Below are positions 1 through 5,168 of a DNA stretch of 5,541 nt, in pieces (the first letter of the stretch is position 1; each line of letters starts with the position of its first letter). This stretch comes from Desulfobacteraceae bacterium (GTDB lineage: Bacteria; Desulfobacterota; Syntrophobacteria; BM002): contig PPDG01000376.1 of the NCBI GenBank assembly GCA_002899795.1, positions 1 to 5,541 on the forward strand, given 5' to 3'. A program made the translations under genes and the position numbers. The notes beneath the pieces are model-generated. The model made no database searches and was not told the DNA's origin. It saw only the letters and a program-made list of their open reading frames with translations.

Positions 1-2
1 CA

Positions 3-119
3 GCGAGCCCTTTTGACACTACTGGTTGGAAGGACAGGCTAAAAGCTCAGCACGGCCGCTTCTCTCGCTTTAATTCCGCCATACGATTGGCTTCTATTGA
101 TGTTCCGTCCCTGCCGTGA
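3..119 (+). CDS. Possible C-terminal end of an unidentified protein (partial)
   Basis: An open frame enters from the left edge and ends at TGA (117-119), giving 38 residues that finish ...IRLASIDVPSLP. The piece has a protein-like mix of residues, including FDTTGWKDRL near its start and GRFSRFNSAIR in the middle. I do not recognise the family. It would converge tail to tail with the leftward phosphatase gene, leaving 27 bases between the two stop codons. No clear intrinsic terminator is visible in that gap. An open frame this short can arise by chance, so the main support is that it fills the only plausible coding slot here. The opposite strand in this stretch offers only short, unconvincing frames. 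Confidence 0.4.
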   Translation, partial: ASPFDTTGWKDRLKAQHGRFSRFNSAIRLASIDVPSLP

Positions 120-146
120 CTCCAGGCACAAAATAGAAGATTTTCC

Positions 147-1808
147 TCAAGCCTGCGTCTTTACCCTTTTACTATCGCCGTCGGTTTTGGGGTCCCTGCG
201 CACGGCTAGCACGGTAATGTCATCATGCTGGTCGGCTTCACCTATGTGAGACAGTACACTCGCCACGATTTGGTCTAGTAATAGGGTGGCAGACGAAGTA
301 CTCTGCTCCAGCATTGACAACAATCGTTTCCGAGTAAAAAACTCGCCGCCCGCAGCGAGGGCCTCCAGCACACCGTCGGTGTAACCCAGCAGGATGTCAC
401 CCGGTTCTAGGCGGGTCTGTTCAATCTTGAACTCGGTGTCGGGTGTTATGCCCACAGCGGGCCCAGTAGGATTGAGACGCTCCCTTACGCCGCCAGAGGA
501 GTCGACGATCAATAGGGGCTCGTGTCCGCCACTTATATAGGTCAACAAGCCAGTGGATGGATCCAGCACGCCGAAAAAGAGGGTAGCAAACATAGCCAGT
601 TCGCCGTGATTTAGGGCGATGTAATTATTGGTGAGCCCAACAGCTTTGAGAGCGTCGAGGTGGGAGGATTCTGCCACCTGTACATCCGAAGCCAGACTGA
701 GTGCGTTGGCAGAAGCTTGGCTGTGTGAGCAAACCAATCCATTCAGGGAGGTTTGACCAGAAAATATCCTAATCAAGCTACGGAATAAAGCCATAAAAAG
801 TGCCGCACCCACTCCTTTATCGCAAACATCAGCGATGACTAAACCAACGTGGCCACCGGGGAGCTCGAAGACGTCGTAGAAGTCACCTGCCACTTGGTGC
901 GCCGGTTTGAAGTAAGCAACGATTTCCCAGCCGGGCTTGTGCAGTAGTTGGCCGGGCAGAAAGTTTGTCTGCATCTCCCGACCTTTCTCTAATTCGTCCT
1001 TAAGTGCTTGCGAATAGGATTTAACTTGACTCAAACTTGTTTGCAGCGCTCCTTCTGCCTTTTTGCGTTCGCCAATAGCATCTGAAATTTGTTGGTACAT
1101 ATGGTTGAAGGCTGCGATGACTTCTCCCAACTCATCCTGGCGTTGAACTGAAGCTGAGTAGAATTCAGGAGTTTCTCGATCTTTGCTGATTGCTTCACCT
1201 GCACTAGTTAAGTCATTTCTTAGCCGCATAATGGGAGCAACCACAATCGGGCGCAACGCTATCCACGCCCCCGCCGTGACGAAAAGCGAAATTATCAAGA
1301 CTAAACCAGAAATTCGTAGAACAAAGGCATGTAACTCAAGCATCACGGGGGATCCATCATGACGAAGGATCAGAGTGTAATCTCTCTGCAGCTCAGCCGC
1401 TGACCAAGCTGCATCGTAGCGGAAAATATTTTGGCTTTGAAGATAAATCGCACCACCACTATTGCCCTCAGAAAAGGAAAGCTCAGGTTGCTCACCAAAC
1501 ATCCCAACCTGTTTTCCGTCAGAGTCATACACCGCCCCGCCCAGAATGATTGGATCAAGCTGGAGTTGTCTCATTTGATCCAGAAGTTCTAGAGCAGACG
1601 CTTCTGCTCCGGTCATCTGCATAATTACAGATATCTTTGCTGAGGAAACTTCTCTCAACTGGGATAGGAGTTCTTGTTCGCGTCTATTGTATGAAGGAAT
1701 GAGAATAATGGCTTCGATTACCACAACACTCACAAAGACCCAAAAAACTATCCGTCGGGACAGGCGAGCGGTGGGTAGGCTAAAGAGCCCTTTAAGCATA
1801 GATGGCAT
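147..1808 (-). CDS. Membrane-bound HAMP-domain SpoIIE/PP2C-type serine/threonine phosphatase (RsbU-like)
   Basis: A 553-residue membrane sensor phosphatase. Domains in order: short cytoplasmic N-terminus with basic residues, membrane helix about 19-38, extracytoplasmic sensor region about 39-160, second membrane helix about 161-184, HAMP linker about 185-245 (Pro187; DELGEVIAAFNHM at its end), coiled-coil-like stretch about 245-280, then a SpoIIE/PP2C phosphatase domain. Metal-binding and core motifs are all present: AGDFYD (307-312), ADVCDKG (326-332), SGGHEP (426-431), YTDGV (476-480) and HDDIT (528-532), so the enzyme should be active. The REMQTNFLP segment (277-285) is typical just before such domains. 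Known members dephosphorylate STAS-type anti-sigma-factor antagonists in partner switching; no such partner or kinase lies in the window, so the target is inferred. The start at 1808 is chosen over Met4 because AGGAG lies 9 bases upstream. A palindromic repeat begins 37 bases upstream of the start. Confidence 0.95.
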   Translation of the reverse strand: MPSMLKGLFSLPTARLSRRIVFWVFVSVVVIEAIILIPSYNRREQELLSQLREVSSAKISVIMQMTGAEASALELLDQMRQLQLDPIILGGAVYDSDGKQVGMFGEQPELSFSEGNSGGAIYLQSQNIFRYDAAWSAAELQRDYTLILRHDGSPVMLELHAFVLRISGLVLIISLFVTAGAWIALRPIVVAPIMRLRNDLTSAGEAISKDRETPEFYSASVQRQDELGEVIAAFNHMYQQISDAIGERKKAEGALQTSLSQVKSYSQALKDELEKGREMQTNFLPGQLLHKPGWEIVAYFKPAHQVAGDFYDVFELPGGHVGLVIADVCDKGVGAALFMALFRSLIRIFSGQTSLNGLVCSHSQASANALSLASDVQVAESSHLDALKAVGLTNNYIALNHGELAMFATLFFGVLDPSTGLLTYISGGHEPLLIVDSSGGVRERLNPTGPAVGITPDTEFKIEQTRLEPGDILLGYTDGVLEALAAGGEFFTRKRLLSMLEQSTSSATLLLDQIVASVLSHIGEADQHDDITVLAVRRDPKTDGDSKRVKTQA

Positions 1809-1817
1809 TGCGCTTTT

Positions 1818-1822
1818 CTCCT
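1818..1822 (-). promoter_or_regulatory. Ribosome binding site of the phosphatase gene
   Basis: On the minus strand AGGAG lies 9 bases before the ATG at 1808. It fixes MPSM... as the start rather than the internal ATG three codons later. Confidence 0.7.
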
Positions 1823-1845
1823 GCGCGATTTATTCGTTCTACCGC

Positions 1846-2029
1846 TAGCCCGGATGTTTCATGAATTGCTGTCGCGAGACCACGAAGATGGGTGTGCCAC
1901 CGGGTACCCGCAGGGTGTTGGACCTGAGGCGTACCTGAACGGTACGTCGCAGGGTACGACACCCGAGGACGCCCGGAAGGACAGCCATATCCGCGGTCGC
2001 AGTAAGTAATTCATGAAACATCCGGGCTA
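1846..2029. repeat. 184-bp palindromic MITE-like element with perfect 22-bp terminal inverted repeats
   Basis: The arms 1846-1867 and 2008-2029 are perfect 22-base inverted copies; each reads inward TAGCCCGGATGTTTCATG. The interior is also self-complementary. CCGGGT (1900-1905) can pair with GCCCGG (1971-1976), GGGTGTTG (1913-1920) with CGACACCC (1957-1964, one G-T pair), and CGTACC (1930-1935) with GGTACG (1941-1946) around a 5-base loop. CGGGTACCCG (1901-1910) is itself a palindrome. The whole unit could extrude as a cruciform or fold as one long RNA hairpin. If the outer TA on each side is a duplicated target dinucleotide, the repeat proper is 1848-2027 and the insertion style would be like IS630/Tc1-type elements; no longer duplication is visible. 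No transposase is present. A 58-codon frame runs leftward through it (2021 to 1845). I recall similar short hypothetical proteins from annotated genomes, which would fit a dispersed repeat, but that is unverified memory. Confidence 0.85.
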
Positions 2030-2380
2030 AATTAATAACAAGAACCGTGACATGGGTGACTTTCCCGAACCGCGATCAAGGCTCGACCTAGGAGCCACCA
2101 TGCTCATCTCAAACATAATACCGGGTGAATACTTGTCAACCACCCCTCCTTCTAGCCGACACCATTTCAGCCCGATAATTTAAAGAGCAGTTTGTGGCTT
2201 AGTCGTAATTCTTTCTAGATTATTACAATGGCTCGGGAGCGATGAGCCGATAGGGGCGTGGAATGAGGCCACATCTTCAGCAAACATTTAACCATGAATC
2301 ACAAATTTCACGAGTGTTCCCTATTTCTTTACGGGTAAAGTTGACTTCAATCTATCAGATGGTTAGTTTCCTAATAGTGG
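2030..2380. other. Intergenic stretch without a supported gene
   Basis: Between the palindromic element and the orphan SH3 gene no convincing coding region is seen on either strand. It holds the leftward promoter candidate listed separately and two small GGCTC...GAGCC hairpins: 2080-2096 with a 7-base loop, and 2230-2248 with a 9-base loop. A frame of about 74 codons beginning at 2263 has no good ribosome site and overlaps the real gene, so I treat it as chance. The part next to the element (2030-2125) may be the remnant of a larger mobile element, but nothing in it proves that. Confidence 0.5.
2112..2139 (-). promoter_or_regulatory. Candidate sigma-70-type promoter facing the phosphatase gene
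   Basis: On the minus strand a perfect TTGACA (-35; 2134-2139) is followed after 16 bases by TATGTT (-10; 2112-2117), a 4/6 match. Transcription would start near 2105 and cross the palindromic element before reaching the phosphatase start at 1808, giving a leader of roughly 300 bases. No equally good promoter was found between the element and the gene. Assigned by eye. Confidence 0.4.
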
Positions 2381-2410
2381 TTGAGACTGACCGGAAGTCT
2401 CGAATATTTT
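2381..2410 (+). promoter_or_regulatory. Candidate promoter with overlapping inverted repeat, upstream of the SH3 gene
   Basis: TTGAGA (2381-2386, 5/6 match to a -35 box) and TATTTT (2405-2410, 4/6 match to a -10 box) are 18 bases apart. They lie 46 bases before the ATG at 2456. The -35 box is embedded in an inverted repeat, GAGACT (2383-2388) and AGTCTC (2396-2401) with a 7-base centre, which could be an operator for a dimeric regulator. ATATTTTC also occurs twice (2404-2411 and 2425-2432), 21 bases apart, i.e. two helical turns. Assigned by eye. Confidence 0.3.
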
Positions 2411-2455
2411 CGGGGCATCGCAAGATATTTTCACATACTTCTGAGGTGTGGTCCT

Positions 2456-3100
2456 ATGGAAATTATAAGTTCGCTCGAGTTGTTTGAGGTCTTGTTTATT
2501 TCGCTGGGAGGAATGCTGTGCATCTATCTCGGCTATCGTCTTCTTACGATAGGCGCAAACCAACCGTTTGATATATTCTCAGACCTGAAAGGATGGAGAT
2601 TTAGAACTGCTAACTTGGCTCCTGGCGTTTTCTTTGCGGTCTTGGGGTCAGTAGTACTCTGTTCTCCGGTTATAACGAGTGCACTATCTATTCTGCAGAA
2701 AGAAACGTTTATAAATAAGTATGCAACTAAATTGATACTGGATGAGTTAGTTGAAAAAAATAAGAAACTTAGAAGTTACCAATTAGAAAATGATGTGTCT
2801 CTTAAGGAAGCGAGAAGCAAACTCTCGCCTGCTCCTGTTGAATCTTCCCCAACAAAGTTGGAAGAATCAAACAAAGCTGTTGTGACGTCTCAGCGGCTAC
2901 GGCTGCGAAAAAAACCTGGCATAAATCATCAAATTGTTGGTGTCTTGTATAAAGGAGACGTCATTACAGTGAAAGAAACAAGAGGAGTGTGGCTACGAAT
3001 ATCTACTAATGAGATCACGGATGGCTGGGTTCACGGGAACTATGTTAGACGACAAGAAGGCACTGAAACTGCCGATTCAAACAAAACCGCTTTGCTTTAA
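2456..3100 (+). CDS. Two-pass membrane protein with C-terminal bacterial SH3 domain
   Basis: A 214-residue protein of no named family that I recognise. Hydrophobic helices lie at about 11-33 and 54-79. The short loop between them contains Lys45, Arg48 and Arg50, while the N-terminus is acidic (Glu2, Glu8, Glu11). By the positive-inside rule the loop would be cytoplasmic and both ends outside. A charged, helix-prone stretch follows (about 82-125), then a Pro/Ser-rich linker (124-133) and a bacterial SH3 domain (about 142-200) with the usual landmarks: LRLRKKPG, VVGVLYKGD-like IVGVLYKGD, GVWLRI and DGWVHGNYVRR. Such domains often bind peptidoglycan or other ligands. I chose ATG 2456 because TGAGGTG lies just ahead of it; an in-frame TTG at 2381 would add 25 unconvincing residues and sits on a candidate promoter. 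Codons are visibly AT-richer (many AAA, ATA, TTA) than in the flanking genes, suggesting later acquisition. It stands alone between repeats. Confidence 0.8.
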   Translation: MEIISSLELFEVLFISLGGMLCIYLGYRLLTIGANQPFDIFSDLKGWRFRTANLAPGVFFAVLGSVVLCSPVITSALSILQKETFINKYATKLILDELVEKNKKLRSYQLENDVSLKEARSKLSPAPVESSPTKLEESNKAVVTSQRLRLRKKPGINHQIVGVLYKGDVITVKETRGVWLRISTNEITDGWVHGNYVRRQEGTETADSNKTALL

Positions 3101-3101
3101 G

Positions 3102-3117
3102 TTCCAATCCTTTGGAA
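3102..3117 (+). terminator. Weak hairpin just after the SH3 gene
   Basis: TTCCAA (3102-3107) and TTGGAA (3112-3117) form a 6-bp stem with a 4-base loop, starting 2 bases after the stop codon. There is no following T tract, so it is a poor intrinsic terminator; it may only protect the mRNA end. Confidence 0.25.
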
Positions 3118-3371
3118 TATTCATCTCCCGAGTACCAACTGTTAGCCTCAACCCCACTACCTTAATGACACAAAAATATTGATAAATGAGGGGCCGCCTC
3201 TGCCCCATACTCCTTCCCCAGCGCGGTGGGCAATGGACACCCAACAATTCTTGATAATGTTGACAAGTCCATATCATGTGTCTTAGCTTACAAAGCAAGC
3301 TACTCATTCATTCTCAATCCGGAGTTTTTTTGGCGGGGCGAGAATTGAACTGCCTTGCTTAGTATGTAGCA
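3118..3371. other. Intergenic stretch without a supported gene
   Basis: No gene is supported on either strand. A GC-richer patch (about 3188-3245) contains a small GGGGC (3190-3194) / GCCCC (3202-3206) hairpin and differs in composition from the AT-rich sequence around it, as a decayed insertion might. A run of seven T (3325-3331) follows TCCGGAG but lacks a real stem, so I do not call a terminator. Leftward frames of 76 and 62 codons exist here, but the first overlaps the SH3 gene's end and neither resembles a known protein. Confidence 0.45.
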
Positions 3372-3455
3372 TTGGAGTACTTGAGTGTTGGAGTGAATGA
3401 AAATTCCAAATAACAAATCTGTTTTTGTCATTGAAAATGCTCCAGCGAGCGCATT

Positions 3456-3502
3456 CCCCGTAGCGACTCGACTTGAGCTCGTCGACAAGTCTTGCTGCGG
3501 GG
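3456..3502. repeat. Hairpin 1 of the composite repeat
   Basis: CCCCGTAGC (3456-3464) pairs with GCTGCGGGG (3494-3502, one G-T pair), and inside it GACTTG (3470-3475) pairs with CAAGTC (3486-3491). The centre also contains the palindromes GAGCTC and GTCGAC. The hairpin is flanked by the direct repeat AGCGAGCG at 3444-3451 and 3505-3512, which could be a target-site duplication or part of the repeat itself. Confidence 0.65.
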
Positions 3503-3529
3503 TTAGCGAGCGAACTACAATAAATATGG

Positions 3530-3535
3530 TATAAA
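3530..3535 (+). promoter_or_regulatory. Candidate extended -10 promoter for the S51-like fusion gene
   Basis: TATAAA (5/6 match to a -10 box) is preceded by TGG (3527-3529), giving an extended -10 motif that does not depend on a good -35 box; none is seen at the right distance. Transcription would begin near 3542, leaving a leader of about 180 bases with hairpin 2 (3549-3581) at its very 5' end. Confidence 0.3.
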
Positions 3536-3548
3536 TACCTTACATTTC

Positions 3549-3581
3549 GAAGATTCCCTGCAGCTTGTTGCAGGGAGCTTC
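3549..3581. repeat. Hairpin 2 of the composite repeat
   Basis: TCCCTGCA (3555-3562) and TGCAGGGA (3569-3576) form a perfect 8-bp stem with a 6-base loop. After a small internal mismatch, GAAG (3549-3552) pairs with CTTC (3578-3581). There is no T tract after it, so it is not a typical intrinsic terminator. If the upstream extended -10 motif is real, it would sit at the mRNA 5' end and could protect the transcript. Confidence 0.65.
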
Positions 3582-3724
3582 AATATTGAAATTTGGGATT
3601 TCATTGTAATTTGGTGCTTGGAATTTGATATTTCGCAGTACTCCATTACCCAGGCTTGAGAACCAACAAAATTTGGTAAAGCCAGGACGACATTGTTTCT
3701 GATGGAGTAACAGAAGGTACTTAT

Positions 3725-4978
3725 ATGTCAACGAAGAAGGGCATCATCGCACTCATGGGCTCGGGTGAGTTGACCGCAACCATGGTGGAAGTTCACAAAG
3801 AGCTACTGGCGGAGTTGCCTGATCCCCCTCAAGCTGTATTTCTTGACACGCCAGCTGGCTTTCAGCTCAATGTGGACCATCTCTCCGAAAGAGCCACAGA
3901 GTACTTTCGCCAGCATGTACAACAAGACATGTCCATCGTTTCCTTCAAGTCTAAAGAGAGGTCTACGCCATTGGAGGCGGAGCAGGCCTTTCACGCGATG
4001 CGGGAAGCGAATTTTTTTCTGGTAGGACCTGGGAGTCCCAGCTACGCGGTGCGCCAATGGCAAGAAACACCCATTCCAGAGATTCTTACCAAGCGGGTGG
4101 AAGATGGAGGTTGCTTGGTGGCTGCCAGTGCAGCGGCTCTGACGGTGGGACGCTTCACCCTTCCCGTATATGAGATTTATAAAGTGGGAGAAGAACTGCA
4201 TTGGGTGGAGGGGATGAATATTCTCGAGCACTTTGGTTTTAATCTTGTGGTGATACCCCATTGGAACAATGCGGAAGGTGGGACTCATTACACGCGGTTC
4301 TGTTTCATGGGTGAGTCGCGCTTTGCAAAGCTTGAGTCGCTCCTACCGGAAGATGTCTCCATTTTTGGTTTAGACGAACACACGGCCTGCCTTATTGATC
4401 TCGATAAAAACGAAGCTGTAATCAAGGGGCTCGGCACTGTGACCCTGCGAAGTCGGGGAGGCGAGATCGCCTTTACAAAAGGAGATCGATTTTCTCTTGA
4501 TATCCTCCGAGGTGAAAATCTTGGCAAAGATTGGCAACCGGTGGTTCGGGAGCAGACGGTCTCGGAGGAGACCCCTGAGATAAAAGGGGAGTCCTTTTGG
4601 GACAGAATTCATGCCATCGAAACGGCCTTTCGCGCTGGTCTCGAACAAGACGATACAAAAGAAATCACCAACGCTCTTCTTGAGCTGGATCGAACCATCT
4701 GGCAGGCCACACAGGAGCTAGAGCATGAGGAGTTTATCTCCCAAGCCAGGGAAGTGCTCCGGGATCTTATTGTGCTTCTGGGGATGAGATTGGAGGCTTC
4801 TCCGAAAGACAGGACAGATTGTCTTGGCCCTCTTGTTGAAGATCTGCTCACTCTGAGGGAGAAATTCAGAGAGAACCAGCAATGGCAAGAGGCCGATGCC
4901 ATTCGGAACAGCCTCGAGCGGGCCCAGATAATCGTGGAAGATGCCGAAGATGGTTCACGCTGGAGACTAAAGTCATAA
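3725..4978 (+). CDS. Fusion: type 1 glutamine-amidotransferase-like (peptidase S51-like) domain plus CysS-type C-terminal domain
   Basis: A 417-residue soluble protein. Residues about 5-260 look like the class I amidotransferase / peptidase S51 (cyanophycinase, PepE) fold. Visible landmarks are MGSGE (11-15), a GPGSP turn (101-105), a nucleophile-elbow-like AASAAA with Ser135, IPHWNN (177-182, His179), GTHYTRF (186-192, His188) and GLDEHT (215-220). Ser135 with one of the histidines and Glu218 could form a serine-peptidase-like triad, although the usual GxSAG glycines are alanines. Residues about 291-417 resemble the end of cysteinyl-tRNA synthetase: a helical DALR_2-like part, LLGMRLEAS, then WQEADAIRNSLERAQIIVED (387-406) and GSRWRL (410-415). 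No synthetase catalytic domain (HIGH/KMSKS) is present, so it cannot charge tRNA by itself. The C-terminus may bind tRNA or may have been reused. AAGGT 7 bases before ATG 3725 supports the start. Substrate unknown; an annotation as CysS would be wrong. Confidence 0.85.
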   Translation: MSTKKGIIALMGSGELTATMVEVHKELLAELPDPPQAVFLDTPAGFQLNVDHLSERATEYFRQHVQQDMSIVSFKSKERSTPLEAEQAFHAMREANFFLVGPGSPSYAVRQWQETPIPEILTKRVEDGGCLVAASAAALTVGRFTLPVYEIYKVGEELHWVEGMNILEHFGFNLVVIPHWNNAEGGTHYTRFCFMGESRFAKLESLLPEDVSIFGLDEHTACLIDLDKNEAVIKGLGTVTLRSRGGEIAFTKGDRFSLDILRGENLGKDWQPVVREQTVSEETPEIKGESFWDRIHAIETAFRAGLEQDDTKEITNALLELDRTIWQATQELEHEEFISQAREVLRDLIVLLGMRLEASPKDRTDCLGPLVEDLLTLREKFRENQQWQEADAIRNSLERAQIIVEDAEDGSRWRLKS

Positions 4979-4997
4979 AGCGCAAATGCTTTATGGT
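4972..4997 (+). terminator. Hairpin overlapping the stop codon of the fusion gene
   Basis: CATAAAGC (4974-4981) and GCTTTATG (4988-4995) form a perfect 8-bp stem with a 6-base loop, extendable by two G-T pairs. The TAA stop codon (4976-4978) lies in the stem. No T tract follows, so it is more likely an mRNA-end or attenuating structure than a strong terminator. Confidence 0.35.
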
Positions 4998-5110
4998 CAC
5001 TAAGTCATTACGCTTCGCTCTCACTCATAGTCATTCATTGTAACTACTTAAAGACCTAATGACTTAATGACGGCGGAGGCAAATGACGCGGAGCATAATG
5101 ACCTGATGAC
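4996..5110. repeat. TCATTA/AATGAC intergenic repeat tract
   Basis: A 15-base block at 4996-5010 is inverted at 5057-5071 with one mismatch. AATGAC then recurs at 5058, 5066, 5082 and 5097, followed by GATGAC at 5105; successive spacings are 8, 16, 15 and 8 bases. The unit is too short and irregular for a CRISPR. It may be a degenerate dispersed repeat or a cluster of binding sites for a regulator of the downstream gene. Confidence 0.55.
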
Positions 5111-5139
5111 GACAGGCGTCGTCTCAGAATTCTGTGAGA
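5108..5139 (+). repeat. Two adjacent hairpins upstream of the ThuA-like gene
   Basis: GACGAC (5108-5113) pairs with GTCGTC (5118-5123) across a 4-base loop. Next to it, TCTCA (5122-5126) pairs with TGAGA (5135-5139) around the palindrome CAGAATTCTG (5125-5134). The pairings overlap by two bases, so they may be alternatives. They end 29 bases before the next start codon. No T tract follows, so these are leader structures or operator-like palindromes rather than terminators. Confidence 0.4.
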
Positions 5140-5168
5140 GATAGTCTTCGAGATAGGGGTGATCCCAG

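Larger units (their letters stand above)
3372..3645. repeat. Composite palindromic intergenic repeat (about 274 bp)
   Basis: Nested inverted blocks share a common centre near 3510. TGGAGTAC (3373-3380) is mirrored by GTACTCCA (3638-3645), and AAATTCCAA (3401-3409) by TTGGAATTT (3618-3626). Inside are two related hairpins, each opening with ATTCCCyGyAGC: 3453-3464 and 3553-3564 agree at 10 of 12 bases. The left rim is a decayed short tandem repeat, TTGGAGTAC / TTGAGTG / TTGGAGTG (3372-3395). The style resembles composite REP/BIME-like intergenic repeats. No transposase or long coding frame is present. It lies upstream of the S51-like fusion gene. Confidence 0.65.

Noticed and set aside
2027..2116. 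Leftward 29-codon frame starting MFEMSMVAPR and ending at the edge of the palindromic element.
   Set aside because: Its start codon overlaps the -10 box of the best promoter on that strand, it lacks a ribosome site, and it is too short to judge.
2381..2455. TTG at 2381 as start of the SH3 gene, adding 25 residues.
   Set aside because: ATG 2456 has a strong ribosome site (TGAGGTG) and begins directly before the first membrane helix; the extension looks non-coding and overlaps a candidate promoter.
3313..3331. TCCGGAG followed by seven T, considered as a terminator for the SH3 gene.
   Set aside because: Only a 3-bp CTC/GAG stem can form before the T run, far too weak, and it is more than 200 bases past the stop codon.
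3320..3360. On the minus strand GTTCAATTC followed by CGCCCCGCCA resembles the T-loop and 3' end of a tRNA or an attachment-site remnant.
   Set aside because: The T-stem has mismatches, the next bases do not give a proper acceptor/CCA end, and no D-arm, anticodon arm or 5' acceptor strand is present.
3656..3682. TTGAGA...TAAAGC considered as the promoter of the fusion gene.
   Set aside because: The spacer is only 15 bases and the -10 box matches at 3 of 6 positions; the extended -10 at 3527-3535 is better.
3803..4902. Several leftward frames of 60-160 codons opposite the fusion gene.
   Set aside because: They are antisense to a well-supported coding region, lack ribosome sites and resemble no known protein.
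4996..5110. CRISPR array suggested by repeated AATGAC units.
   Set aside because: The units are only 6 bases, the spacers vary and are shorter than CRISPR spacers, and no cas gene is near.
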